Positions 51,089 to 60,041 are shown, counted from the stretch's first letter. The stretch is DNA of 64,000 bases from Pseudomonas sp. Choline-02u-1 (GCF_002836515.1 NZ_PJBC01000066.1:1-64000), one strand, 5' to 3'. Notes: a model not told the origin generated them from the sequence alone. Numbers and translations: made by a program.

Positions 51089-51177
51089 TGTGGGAGCGGG
51101 CTTGCTCGCGAATGCGGTGTATCAGTTAGCACATAAGGCGCTGACCCACCGCATTCGCGAGCAAGCCCGCTCCCACA
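51089..51177. repeat. REP palindrome pair (GGGAGCGGGCTTGCTCGC family)
   Basis: Inverted arms TGTGGGAGCGGGCTTGCTCG and complement with an inner GAATGCGG/CCGCATTC pairing, between the convergent pagL and ykgJ-type genes. Confidence 0.87.
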
Positions 51178-51201
51178 GTTGTTTTTTGTGGTGTTCGAAA
51201 A

Positions 51202-51507
51202 TCAGCGGTAGACGGTAGATATGCCCCGGCGCTCCTCGATGCACTCCGGCGCGCCCATTTCGAACTCGCGGCAGATCAGCGGGCGACGTTCATAAATCGT
51301 GCACATCATGCTGTCGCGATCCAGCGCGGCGCACCAGCCGTCGTCCAGACGCAGCATCACTTCGCCGCCCCATTCATCGGTATCGATAAAGCGATCAGGC
51401 ACGCCGGTGTCGGTGATCAGCATGACTTCGAGTTGGCAGCAGCACGCCGCGCAGGTCGAACAGGTGACTGCCGGTTCGGCAATTTGGGTGTGGGGGATGG
51501 TTTTCAT
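51202..51507 (-). CDS. YkgJ-family cysteine cluster protein
   Basis: A 101-aa protein with eight or more Cys residues in the pattern CSTCAACCC (about 16-24), MCTIYERRPLICREF and GAPEC near the C-terminus. This is the YkgJ/UPF0153 zinc or iron-sulfur cluster family; the reaction is unknown. It follows the DUF2878 gene by 52 nt on the same strand and could be the last gene of the lipid and photolyase operon, or separate. Confidence 0.88.
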   Translation of the reverse strand: MKTIPHTQIAEPAVTCSTCAACCCQLEVMLITDTGVPDRFIDTDEWGGEVMLRLDDGWCAALDRDSMMCTIYERRPLICREFEMGAPECIEERRGISTVYR

Positions 51508-51559
51508 GGCCGCAGTGTAAGGCAGTGATCGCTGTGGGTGTGAGAGCGCTGACGGACGC

Positions 51560-52051
51560 TCATGGCGCCAGACGTCGCGCCATCAAGTGCAACAGCGGAA
51601 ACAGCCCCGCCCAGAGCACGCCGATCACGATCAGCGTCTGCATTTCGCCGTAGGGAAATTGCACGCCGGCCAGTTGCCCGCCGCCGTAGTACGACAACGC
51701 GCCGCCCACCGCGCCAAGTCCGCTGGCCAGCCACCACGGCCGTGCGCTCCAGGCCAGGCAGTGGCGCAATGTAGTGGCGAGCAGCGCCCAGAGCAGCATC
51801 AGCCACAACGGAATCAACGGCGCCGCCTCTTCAAAGCGGAACACGCCGAGGTAACGCAAAACGCTGTCGACCGTCGTGCCGACAATCACCAGGCACAGAA
51901 TCAAACGACCTTCCGCCGCCCAACTGCTGATCCAGCGCAGATGAATCACCAGCGCGGCCAGTGCCAGCGTTAGCCAAAAGCTGTTGCCGCCGAGCACGCA
52001 AGCCAGCCAGCCGAGCTGAAACAGCACGGCATTGGCGATTCGCTCACGCAT
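51560..52051 (-). CDS. DUF2878 membrane protein
   Basis: A 163-aa protein with five or six hydrophobic segments, fitting the DUF2878 family of small inner-membrane proteins. It overlaps the CFA-synthase-like gene by 8 nt. DUF2878 proteins recur in gene sets with DUF1365, amine oxidase and CFA-like methyltransferase, so a role in the same membrane-lipid modification is likely; the biochemical function is unknown. Confidence 0.82.
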   Translation of the reverse strand: MRERIANAVLFQLGWLACVLGGNSFWLTLALAALVIHLRWISSWAAEGRLILCLVIVGTTVDSVLRYLGVFRFEEAAPLIPLWLMLLWALLATTLRHCLAWSARPWWLASGLGAVGGALSYYGGGQLAGVQFPYGEMQTLIVIGVLWAGLFPLLHLMARRLAP

Positions 52052-53309
52052 CGAAGCGACCGAGTAGCGGCGCGGTCATCGCCGCCGGTTTGGCCAGCAG
52101 CAATTGCGCGGTGCCGATGGTGCGCTCGAGGAATCCGCCTTCGCAGTAACACAGATAAAATTCCCACAGCCGCAGGAAATAATCGTCGTAGCCCAGTTCA
52201 CTCAAGCGACCGTGGGCGAGGCGAAAGTTCTCGTGCCACAGGCGCAGTGTCTTGGCGTAGTGCAGGCCGAAATCTTCCATGTGCAACAGGTTCATGTCGG
52301 TCTCGCGGCTGACCACATCGAGCATCTTGTGCACCGAGGGCAGCGCGCCTCCGGGGAAAATGTAGCGCTGGATAAAGTCGACGCTGCGCTTGGCCTGTTC
52401 GTAGCGTTGCTCGCGAATGGTGATCGCCTGGAGCAGCATCAGGCCATTGCTCTTGAGCAACTGCGCGCATTGCTTGAAATAGGTCGGCAGGAACCGATGG
52501 CCGACCGCTTCGATCATCTCGATCGACACCAGTTTGTCGTACTCGCCGCTGAGGTCGCGATAGTCCTTGAGCAGCAGGGTGACGCGATCCTGCAGGCCGA
52601 GTTGTTCGATGCGCTTGGCGGTGAACGCGAACTGCTCTTTCGACAGGGTCGTGGTGGTCACGCGGCAGCCGTAATGCTGCGCCGCGTAGAGCGCCATGCT
52701 GCCCCAACCGGTGCCGATTTCCAGCAGGTGATCGCTGGGCTTGAGCGCGAGTTTCTGACAGATGCGCTCGAGTTTGTTCAGTTGCGCCTGTTCCAGCGTG
52801 TCGCTTGTAGAGAGGAACTGGGCGGCGGAATACATCATGGTCGGGTCGAGAAACTGTTCGAACAGTTCATTGCCGAGGTCGTAATGCGCCGAAATATTTT
52901 TCTGCGAGCCCTTGCGCGTGTTGCGGTTGAGCCAGTGCAGGCCTTGCACGAACGGCCGGCCGAGACGCGCCAGGCCGCCCTCCATGGCATCGAGCACATC
53001 CAGATTGCTGACGAACACGCGCACCACAGCCGTCAGGTCCGGCGAACTCCAATAGCCGTGGATGAATGCTTCGCCCGCGCCGATCGAGCCGTTGCTGGCG
53101 ACCATGCCCCACAGCGCCGGATCAAGCACATGGACTTCGCCGAGCAGGGCGCTGCCCGGGGTGCCGAAGAGCATGTGTTCGCCATTCTCGACGACCATCA
53201 ATTGTCCGTGTTTGAGCTTGGCCAATTGGCGTAACACGCCACGGCGCAGCAGCGAGCCGGTCAAACCGTTGGTGCTCAAGCGACTGAGCGGCAGGCTAGA
53301 GGATTTCAT
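52044..53309 (-). CDS. Cyclopropane-fatty-acid synthase-like methyltransferase
   Basis: A 421-aa SAM-dependent methyltransferase related to cyclopropane-fatty-acyl-phospholipid synthase. SAM loop LLEIGTGWGSMALYAA (about 195-210); FIQRYIFPGGALPS and the KNISAHYDLGNELFE block before the SAM site are typical. It acts on unsaturated acyl chains of membrane lipids. In this operon the product could be a cyclopropane, methylated or furan fatty acid; that is inference. It overlaps DUF1365 by 14 nt. Confidence 0.9.
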   Translation of the reverse strand: MKSSSLPLSRLSTNGLTGSLLRRGVLRQLAKLKHGQLMVVENGEHMLFGTPGSALLGEVHVLDPALWGMVASNGSIGAGEAFIHGYWSSPDLTAVVRVFVSNLDVLDAMEGGLARLGRPFVQGLHWLNRNTRKGSQKNISAHYDLGNELFEQFLDPTMMYSAAQFLSTSDTLEQAQLNKLERICQKLALKPSDHLLEIGTGWGSMALYAAQHYGCRVTTTTLSKEQFAFTAKRIEQLGLQDRVTLLLKDYRDLSGEYDKLVSIEMIEAVGHRFLPTYFKQCAQLLKSNGLMLLQAITIREQRYEQAKRSVDFIQRYIFPGGALPSVHKMLDVVSRETDMNLLHMEDFGLHYAKTLRLWHENFRLAHGRLSELGYDDYFLRLWEFYLCYCEGGFLERTIGTAQLLLAKPAAMTAPLLGRFDA

Positions 53310-54111
53310 GGTGCGGCTCCTTCGGAGGCACAGTGGCGGTTTGAAAGCTGCCGTCGGCAGCCTGATGAGCGAAAATCGGCGCGCGCTTGCACAGCAGTCG
53401 CAGCGCTTGCCAGTAGATCGCCAAAGCGGTTTTTGCAGTCATCCACGGGAAGCGCCGCAGATAGCGGTGCAGGCTGCGACGATCGAGGGATTCGCGGCGC
53501 AGATTGAGCGTGGCGTCGAACAGTTTGGCGCTGCCTTGCCAGTCGGCCATGTGCACGCCAAGGGTCTGCGCGGCCGGGCTGAAGCTCATGCGGTATTCGA
53601 GGTCGCGGGGCAGAAACGGCGAGACGTGAAATGCCTTGGCCACGGCGAAATGCTGATGAAAGTCCTGCAGACTGGTCGGCGCCTGCGCCGGCAGCACATA
53701 GTGATAACGCTCGCGCCACGGCGTATTGGTCACTTCACAAACGATCGCCGCCAGTTGCCCGTCGGCTTCGTGGCAATAGAAGAAGCTCACCGGATTGAAC
53801 GACAGCCCCCAACTGCGCGGCTGAGTCAGCAGGTACACCGCGCCTTGTGGCTCATGACCAATGGCCGCGCCGACCTGTTGGCGCACGGCGTCGATCAGGC
53901 GCATGCCCTGGCCGGTGAAGGCTTTCAGGTAATCGGTTTCGCGAAACGAGAACGGCGCAAAACGGCTGCGCCCTGCTAATGGCGACAGGGCCAGCACGGC
54001 GTCCTGTTCGCTCAGATCGAGATAGAGCAGGCCAATGCGATAGCGGAATTCATGGCGGCGCGGCGCAAAACGTCGATGGCCGATGAGGCCGCTGTAGAGG
54101 GCGCTGTTCAC
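53296..54111 (-). CDS. DUF1365 protein
   Basis: A 271-aa protein with the DUF1365 pattern: N-terminal SGLIGHRRFAPRRHEFRYRIGLLYLDLSE, central LTQPRSWGLSFNPVSFFYCHE and VCEVTNTPWRERYHYVL. Reaction unknown. It always sits, as far as I recall, between an FAD amine oxidase and a CFA-like gene, so it probably serves the same fatty-acid modification. ATGA overlap with the oxidase gene upstream. Confidence 0.9.
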   Translation of the reverse strand: MNSALYSGLIGHRRFAPRRHEFRYRIGLLYLDLSEQDAVLALSPLAGRSRFAPFSFRETDYLKAFTGQGMRLIDAVRQQVGAAIGHEPQGAVYLLTQPRSWGLSFNPVSFFYCHEADGQLAAIVCEVTNTPWRERYHYVLPAQAPTSLQDFHQHFAVAKAFHVSPFLPRDLEYRMSFSPAAQTLGVHMADWQGSAKLFDATLNLRRESLDRRSLHRYLRRFPWMTAKTALAIYWQALRLLCKRAPIFAHQAADGSFQTATVPPKEPHHEIL

Positions 54112-55355
54112 AGGGTTTCACCGAATGCAGCGGCGACGCGTAAACCGCTGACCACGCCATCCTCATGAAAACCGTTGGCCCAGTAGGCGCCGCAATAATG
54201 GGTGTGCTGCTCACCGTCGAGTTCGCCCCAACGGTTTTGCGCTGCTGCGGCGTCCAGGGTGTATTGCGGGTGAGCGTAGGTATAGCGGGCCAGCACTTTG
54301 TCCGGGCTGATGCCGGCGGTCTGGTTGAGGCTGACGCAGAACGTCGTTTCGCTTTCGATGCCTTGCAGGATATTCATGTTGTAGGTGACTGCCGCGCGGG
54401 TATGGCCGGCGCCGCCGAGGCGATAGTTCCAACTGGCCCAGGCGAGTTTGCGCGTTGGCAGCAGGCGCGTGTCGGTGTGCAGCACCACGTCGTTGTCGGC
54501 GTAGAGCAGGGCGCCGAGGATCGAACGCTCGGCGTCGCTCGGGTTGGCCAGTAACTTCAGAGCCTGATCGCTGTGACAGGCGAACACGACCTTGTCGAAA
54601 TGTTCGAGGCCGGCCGGGCTGTGGATAATCACGCCGTGCTGGTTGCGCTCGACGCTTTTGACCGGGCAGTTCAGGCGAATCCTCTCGCTGAATGACGCGG
54701 TCAGCGGCGCGACGTAGGCACTTGAACCGCCATCAATAACCTGCCACTGCGGCCGATCACTGACCGACAGCAGGCCATGATTCTTGAAAAAGCGCAGGAA
54801 AAACTGCAGCGGGAAATTGAGCATTTCGGCCATCGGCATCGACCAGATCGCCGCGCCCATCGGCACGATGTAATGCAGGATAAAGCGCTCGCCGTAGCCG
54901 CCAGCCTTGAGGTAATCGTCGAGGGTGGTGTCGGCGGCGATGCGCAGTTCCAGCAGGTCGCGCTGGGCTTCTTTGTTGAAGCGCAGAATGTCGCGCAGCA
55001 TGCCCCAGAACCCCGGCGACAACAGATTGCTGCGCTGGGCGAACAGGCTGTTGAGGTTATTGCCGTTGTACTCGACGCCGGTGTCCGGGTCGGTTACCGA
55101 AAAGCTCATTTCGGTCGGCTTGAACGCCACGCCGAGCTGGTTGAGCAAGCGAATGAAGTTCGGGTACGTCCAGTCGTTGAACACGATGAAACCGGTGTCG
55201 ATGGCGAACGATTGCCCGGCCACGGTGACCGGCACGGTGTGGGTATGCCCGCCGATCCAGTCACTCGCCTCGAAGACGGTGATGTCGTGGCGGCGGTTCA
55301 GCAGGTAGGCGCAGGTCAGGCCGGCGATACCGCTGCCAATCACGGCGATTTTCAT
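54108..55355 (-). CDS. FAD-dependent amine oxidase-like protein
   Basis: A 415-aa flavoprotein starting MKIAVIGSGIAGLTCAYLLN (Rossmann GxGxxG at 8-13), followed by FEASDWIGGHTHT and a C-terminal FAD-contact block near GAYWANGFHEDGV. It is related to desaturases and amine oxidases of the NAD(P)-binding Rossmann type. In the operon it may oxidise or desaturate fatty acyl chains. The true start at 55355 overlaps the SDR stop as ATGA; the longer frame to 55442 reads through the SDR gene. Confidence 0.9.
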   Translation of the reverse strand: MKIAVIGSGIAGLTCAYLLNRRHDITVFEASDWIGGHTHTVPVTVAGQSFAIDTGFIVFNDWTYPNFIRLLNQLGVAFKPTEMSFSVTDPDTGVEYNGNNLNSLFAQRSNLLSPGFWGMLRDILRFNKEAQRDLLELRIAADTTLDDYLKAGGYGERFILHYIVPMGAAIWSMPMAEMLNFPLQFFLRFFKNHGLLSVSDRPQWQVIDGGSSAYVAPLTASFSERIRLNCPVKSVERNQHGVIIHSPAGLEHFDKVVFACHSDQALKLLANPSDAERSILGALLYADNDVVLHTDTRLLPTRKLAWASWNYRLGGAGHTRAAVTYNMNILQGIESETTFCVSLNQTAGISPDKVLARYTYAHPQYTLDAAAAQNRWGELDGEQHTHYCGAYWANGFHEDGVVSGLRVAAAFGETL

Positions 55356-56134
55356 ATCGGGTCCTGCTGCGGAGGGTCTTTGCGCACCATGCGTTTGCCG
55401 ATCGCCAGTTGCGCGCGGGCCGGCAGTTTCGACAGCGGCCACAGCGCGGCCATGAACAGCGCCGGGAAAGCGATTTCCAGCGGACGATCCTTGAGTTTGG
55501 CGTAGATGTGCCGCGCGGCTTTATCCACAGGCCAGCTCAGCGGCATCGGGAAATCGTTCTTCTCGGTCAGCGGCGTTTCGACAAAACCCGGGCTGATGAT
55601 CGTCACTTCAATGCCTTCGTCCGCCAGATCGATACGCAGCGATTCGAACAGGTAACGCAGCCCGGCCTTCGATGCGCCATAGGCTTCGGCCCGTGGCAGC
55701 GGCAGGTAAGTCACCGAGCTGGCCATGCCGACCAGATGCGGCGCGGTGCCCTTGCGCAACAGCGGCAGAGCGGCTTCGATGCAGTAGCTGCTGGCGAACA
55801 GATTGGTGCGCACCACGTGCTCGATGATCGACGCATCGAACTGACGCGCGTCGACATATTCACAGGTGCCGGCGTTGAGAATCACACTGTCCAGCGAGCC
55901 CCAGGCCTCGGTGATCTGCTCACCGATTTCACGCACGGTCTGACTGTTGGTCAGGTCGCCGGGCACTACCAGCACCTGTCCCGGATAACGCTGGGACAAG
56001 ACTTTCAGCGGCGCGGCCGAGCGCGAGCTGACCGCCAGATGCGCGCCGCTTTTCAGAATGTGTTCACACAATGCTGCACCGATGCCGCTGCTGGCGCCGG
56101 TCAACCAATATCGGCGTGGAGGTGTACGACTCAT
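55352..56134 (-). CDS. Short-chain dehydrogenase/reductase
   Basis: A 260-aa classical SDR: coenzyme loop TGASSGIGAAL (about 13-23), catalytic Ser in SSVT, YGASKAG with catalytic Tyr and Lys (about 160-164), and NAG at about 95. The substrate is unknown; relatives in such clusters are induced by light or singlet oxygen. Overlaps at both ends as ATGA. Confidence 0.9.
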   Translation of the reverse strand: MSRTPPRRYWLTGASSGIGAALCEHILKSGAHLAVSSRSAAPLKVLSQRYPGQVLVVPGDLTNSQTVREIGEQITEAWGSLDSVILNAGTCEYVDARQFDASIIEHVVRTNLFASSYCIEAALPLLRKGTAPHLVGMASSVTYLPLPRAEAYGASKAGLRYLFESLRIDLADEGIEVTIISPGFVETPLTEKNDFPMPLSWPVDKAARHIYAKLKDRPLEIAFPALFMAALWPLSKLPARAQLAIGKRMVRKDPPQQDPI

Positions 56135-56553
56135 CCCATTCTCCTTTTCAGCCAGGCAATCACCGGGCCCAATATTGGCAGGTGTTCATACAGTAGCGCC
56201 CCGGCATCGAAATAATCCCGATGGCGATAAACCTTGTCGCGCCATAGCAGGTGCGAGCACCCGCTGACGCGGATTTCCCGACCCTTGGCCAGGCGCGGAT
56301 GGCGGTAACTCATGACCCAGCGCAGGTAGCCTTCGCCTTCGCCGATCTGATCGAAACCATGAAAATCGAAACGCAGATCGCTGACGTTGGCGTACAGCTC
56401 ATTGAAGTAATCGCGCAGTTGCGCCAGGCCCTGAACTTCATGCAGCGGATCGGTGAAATGAATATCGTCGCTGTACAACTCGCCGAGGCGATGGAGGTTG
56501 TCTTTGTTCAACCCGGCAAATTCGCGGGCGAAGCTGCGCAGGAATTCACTCAT
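56131..56553 (-). CDS. SnoaL/NTF2-like protein
   Basis: A 140-aa protein with an NTF2-like alpha-beta cone fold suggested by FAREFAGLNKDNLHRLGELYSDDIHFTDPLHEVQG and HLLWRDKVYRHRDYFDAG. Such proteins are small enzymes or binding proteins; no catalytic residues can be assigned. It overlaps the SDR start (ATGA) and the photolyase stop (8 nt). Confidence 0.85.
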   Translation of the reverse strand: MSEFLRSFAREFAGLNKDNLHRLGELYSDDIHFTDPLHEVQGLAQLRDYFNELYANVSDLRFDFHGFDQIGEGEGYLRWVMSYRHPRLAKGREIRVSGCSHLLWRDKVYRHRDYFDAGALLYEHLPILGPVIAWLKRRMG

Positions 56554-57991
56554 CGCTGCCGCCGACAGGCTGGCGCGACGGCAGGTTCTTGAACGCCGTC
56601 AGCGCTCGCTCGCGTGAGGCGCTGAGGTTGACGATCGGCGCCGGATAATCCGCCCCACCGAACAGTCCACCGGCGCTCGCCGGATTGTGTACTTCTTTCT
56701 TGTTGAGGCCGGCCAGTTCCGGTAACCAGTGCTTGATGAACACACCCTCGGCGTCGAATTTTTCCGACTGGCTCAGCGGGTTGAAAATACGGAAGTACGG
56801 CGCCGAGTCGGTGCCGGTCGATGAACTCCACTGCCAGCCGCCGTTGTTGGCCGCCAGGTCGCCATCGATCAGGTGGCGCATGAAAAAGCGTTCGCCCTCG
56901 CGCCAGTCGATCAGCAGGTTCTTGGTCAGGAACATCGCCACGACCATGCGCAAGCGATTGTGCATCCAACCGGTTTCGAGCAATTGGCGCATCGCCGCGT
57001 CGATGATCGGCAGACCGGTGCGTGCCTCTTGCCAGGCCTTGAGTTCCTCCGGCGCATCGCGCCAGGCCAGCGCTTCGGTTTCCGGGCGGAAGGCGCGATG
57101 CCGCGAGACGCGTGGATAGCCGACCAGAATGTGTTTGTAGAATTCGCGCCACAGCAACTCGTTGATCCAGGTCACCGCGCCGACCTTGCCGCTTTCGAAT
57201 TCGCCCTGATTGCTTTGCAGCGCGGCGTGCAGGCATTGGCGTGGCGAGATCACCCCGGCGGCGAGGTACGCCGACAGTTGGCTGGTGCCGGGTTTGGCCG
57301 GAAAGTCGCGCTCGCTGCGGTAGTAGTCGATCTGCGCGTCGGTGAAGGTATCGAGGCGACGCCGCGCCTCTTGCTCACCCGCAGGCCACATGCTGCGCAG
57401 GGATTCGCTCGGCGTAGCGAAGCCTTTGACCGCCTCGGGAATTGCGTCACTTTCGATATCCAGCGCGGCCTGTTTGCCCGGTGCTTTGATCAATGCCGGT
57501 ATCGAGCGGTGCAGGCGTTCGTAGCAGACCTTGCGGAACTGACTGAACACCTGGAAATAAGTGCCGGTCTTGGTTAGCACCGTCCCGGGTTTGAACAGCA
57601 ACTGGTCCAGGTAACTGTGGAATTCGATGCCCTCGGCCTGCAACGTTTCGGCCACAGCTTCATCGCGGCGGCTTTCGTGGACGCCGTATTCCTCATTGAC
57701 GTGCACCGCCTCGATCTTCAATTGCCGGCACAGCTTGAGCAATTCTGCCGGCGCCTGATCCCAGTGCGGCGCGCTGCGAATCAACAGTGGAATGTTCAGC
57801 GCGCCGAGGCTTTGCCTCAATTCGCGCAAGTTGCGCAGCCAGAAATCCACTTTGCACGGCGCATCGTCGTGTTCCAGCCACTGCTGCGGACTCAACATAT
57901 ACACCGCCACGGTCGGGCCGCGCGCTGCAGCGGCCGCGAGGGCAGTGTTGTCATGTTGGCGCAAGTCGCTGCGCAGCCAGATCAGTTGCAT
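56546..57991 (-). CDS. phrB: Deoxyribodipyrimidine photolyase
   Basis: A 481-aa class I CPD photolyase: N-terminal Rossmann antenna domain (MQLIWLRSDLRQHDNTAL) and C-terminal FAD domain with RHLIDGDLAANNGGWQWSS, TGTDSAPYFRIFNP and the Trp electron-relay region. It repairs cyclobutane pyrimidine dimers using blue light. It follows the MerR regulator by 17 nt in the same apparent operon. Confidence 0.96.
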   Translation of the reverse strand: MQLIWLRSDLRQHDNTALAAAAARGPTVAVYMLSPQQWLEHDDAPCKVDFWLRNLRELRQSLGALNIPLLIRSAPHWDQAPAELLKLCRQLKIEAVHVNEEYGVHESRRDEAVAETLQAEGIEFHSYLDQLLFKPGTVLTKTGTYFQVFSQFRKVCYERLHRSIPALIKAPGKQAALDIESDAIPEAVKGFATPSESLRSMWPAGEQEARRRLDTFTDAQIDYYRSERDFPAKPGTSQLSAYLAAGVISPRQCLHAALQSNQGEFESGKVGAVTWINELLWREFYKHILVGYPRVSRHRAFRPETEALAWRDAPEELKAWQEARTGLPIIDAAMRQLLETGWMHNRLRMVVAMFLTKNLLIDWREGERFFMRHLIDGDLAANNGGWQWSSSTGTDSAPYFRIFNPLSQSEKFDAEGVFIKHWLPELAGLNKKEVHNPASAGGLFGGADYPAPIVNLSASRERALTAFKNLPSRQPVGGSDE

Positions 57992-58007
57992 GTGATTAAA
58001 CCCATCA

Positions 58008-58949
58008 TCAGATCAATCCGCGCTCGAGCAGCGCCTGGTGTGCCGCAAGCGGATCTTCAGCCAGGAACAGATCGGCGGTTTGAGAGGTGCGTGCCGACAG
58101 CTCGCTGTGGTGGATATGTACCGTGGGGCCAGCAATCAACGTCGGGCAATTGACGTTCGCCAACAGCTTGGGCAGCTGCGCCAGTTGCATGGCTTTGCTC
58201 GAATACAGCAGCACGCCACGGGCTTGCAGATGCTCGACAGTCAGCGCCAGCTCGCCGACCGGCAGCGGCCAGTCGAACACTTGCACCGGGCAATCGGCGC
58301 TGCTGATCAGCCACGCGCATAGCCACAGATGCGGCTCCAGCGGCAGGTCGGAATGATTGATCAACAGCAGCGGCGCCGAATGCAGTTGGCGGTTGTTGTG
58401 GTAGATGCGTGCACCGAACTTGCTGCGCAGCCAGGAGAAAAAAAACGTCCGCTCCATCTGCGCGCCGAACTGCCCCTGCCAACGCTGTTCGAGCTCGGCC
58501 AGCAGCGGCATCAGCAACTGCTCGCACAAGGTCCGTGGCGGGTAGAGAGCGATGGCCTGATTGACGCTGTCGTCCAGCGTGCGCTCATTCAGCGCGGTCA
58601 CCGCCGACAGCAAAGTCTGACGCAGACGCTGCCAATCGTTTTCCACGGTTTCGGTGAAGGCCTGCGGCGCGTCGAGCAGCGGCTTGACCTGGCTGACCGC
58701 CACGCCACGATTGAGCCAGGTAAGGATGGCCATGATCCGCTGCACATGTTCAGCGCTATACAGTCGATGGCCCTTGGGCGTGCGCTGGGGCACCACCAAC
58801 CCGTAGCGACGTTCCCATGCGCGCAGGGTGATGGCGTTGACGCCGGTCTGCCGCGCGACTTCGCGGATCGGCAACCAGCCTTCGTCGAGGGCTTTCTTGA
58901 AGTCGGCGCCGAGGTCTTCCCGGGCGCTGCTGTCGGTTTTATCGTTCAT
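58008..58949 (-). CDS. MerR-family regulator, LitR/CarH-like with degenerate B12 domain
   Basis: A 313-aa regulator. MerR helix-turn-helix (about 29-97: LPIREVARQTGVNAITLRAWERRYGL, quoted in parts), a helical middle region, then a C-terminal domain of the cobalamin-binding fold (about 190-313). The EPHLW segment keeps Glu-x-His of the B12 motif but the Gly is missing, so cobalamin binding is doubtful. This fits the class II LitR described in P. putida, which needs other photosensors. Its start overlaps the upstream DUF523 stop (TAATG). It probably controls its own operon through TGTACA sites. Confidence 0.88.
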   Translation of the reverse strand: MNDKTDSSAREDLGADFKKALDEGWLPIREVARQTGVNAITLRAWERRYGLVVPQRTPKGHRLYSAEHVQRIMAILTWLNRGVAVSQVKPLLDAPQAFTETVENDWQRLRQTLLSAVTALNERTLDDSVNQAIALYPPRTLCEQLLMPLLAELEQRWQGQFGAQMERTFFFSWLRSKFGARIYHNNRQLHSAPLLLINHSDLPLEPHLWLCAWLISSADCPVQVFDWPLPVGELALTVEHLQARGVLLYSSKAMQLAQLPKLLANVNCPTLIAGPTVHIHHSELSARTSQTADLFLAEDPLAAHQALLERGLI

Positions 58950-59911
58950 TAGATCGCGTTTCGCAGACTGAGGTTTTCCGGATGCGGCTGCAGGTAAACC
59001 TGCTGCGCGATGTACGGGTCCGGATGGAGTCGGAAGTGGTGTTTGAGCAGCGTCAACGGCACCACCAGCGGCACGATGCCTTGGCGGTACTGCCCGATGA
59101 CTTGCTGCATTTCCTGTTTGTCTTCGGCACTCAGCGATTGTTTCAAATATCCGCTGAGGTGCAGCAGCACGTTGCAATGGGTGCCGCGGGTGGCGCATTT
59201 CTTCAGTGCGGCCATCAGTTCGCTGAAGTAGCGCGGACCAAGTTCGGCAGGATCGCTGTCGGCCATGTTGCCGAGCAGTTTGCCCAGGGTTTTGTACTGC
59301 AGCGGGTTGTGCGCCATCAGCAGGTATTTGTAGCGCGAGTGGAATTCGGTAAGGGCGCGGCGGCTCAGGCCCTTAGCGAGCACTTGCTGCCAGGCGCTGT
59401 AGGCGAGCACGCGGGTAATGAAGTTTTCCCGCAGCACCGGATCGTTGAGGCGCCCGGCTTCTTCCACCGGCAAGTCAGGATGTTGGGCACAGAATGCCTG
59501 CGCATAGATGCCACGCCCGCCACCGTTCACCGGGGCGCCGTTGGCGTGATAGACCTTGACCCGTTCCAGCCCGCAGGAGGGCGATTGCTGCATGAAAATG
59601 TAGCCGGAAAGATCCTGCTGCTCGCCGGCCATTTTCTCACCGTACTCGGCCAGTGGCCTGGTGACATTGATGGTGCGGTCGACGGTGCCGACGGCCTCGG
59701 GTTGCTGCGGGTCGCCTACCAGCCGAATCGGCTCGCGCGGAATGCCCATGCCGATGGCGACCTCAGGGCAGAGCGGGACGAAGTCAAAATATTCCGCGAG
59801 GGTACGGCTGCATAGCCGCGATTCCTTGTGCCCACCGTTGTAGCGCACTTCTTCGCCCAACAGGCAGGCGCTGATGGCGATCTTCGGCTTGGACAGGGAA
59901 GCAGTAGACAT
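58949..59911 (-). CDS. DUF523 and DUF1722 (YbgA) fusion protein
   Basis: A 320-aa protein. The N-terminal DUF523 half (about 1-160) has Cys residues in ISACLLGEEVRYNGGHK, FVPLCPEVAIGMG and QQSPSCG. The C-terminal DUF1722 half (about 190-310) has the YbgA pattern RALTEFHSRYKYLLMAHNP. In E. coli ybgA lies beside phr, and here the fusion leads the photolyase operon; its reaction is not known to me. The start at 59911 leaves a leader with two TGTACA palindromes. Confidence 0.9.
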   Translation of the reverse strand: MSTASLSKPKIAISACLLGEEVRYNGGHKESRLCSRTLAEYFDFVPLCPEVAIGMGIPREPIRLVGDPQQPEAVGTVDRTINVTRPLAEYGEKMAGEQQDLSGYIFMQQSPSCGLERVKVYHANGAPVNGGGRGIYAQAFCAQHPDLPVEEAGRLNDPVLRENFITRVLAYSAWQQVLAKGLSRRALTEFHSRYKYLLMAHNPLQYKTLGKLLGNMADSDPAELGPRYFSELMAALKKCATRGTHCNVLLHLSGYLKQSLSAEDKQEMQQVIGQYRQGIVPLVVPLTLLKHHFRLHPDPYIAQQVYLQPHPENLSLRNAI

Positions 59912-59931
59912 GAGCACCTCGAATCTATACC

Positions 59932-60005
59932 TGTACAGAGAGTTATCTCTGTACAACTTTTCCTCAGCATAGATCGATGGATGTACAAGTCAAATGATTT
60001 GTATA
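59932..60005 (-). promoter_or_regulatory. Promoter with two TGTACA-type operators for the photolyase operon
   Basis: On the minus strand, -35 TTGACT (59993-59988), 16 bp, -10 TATGCT (59971-59966). Operator 1: a perfect 10-bp inverted repeat TGTACAGAGA-N4-TCTCTGTACA at 59932-59955, just downstream of the expected start site. Operator 2: TGTACAAGTC-N4-GATTTGTATA at 59982-60005, with the same spacing, overlapping the -35. This suits repression, presumably by the MerR protein. Confidence 0.75.
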
Positions 60006-60041
60006 AGTTTTTTGTGCGGCGCCTAATCTTTGGGCAGAAAT

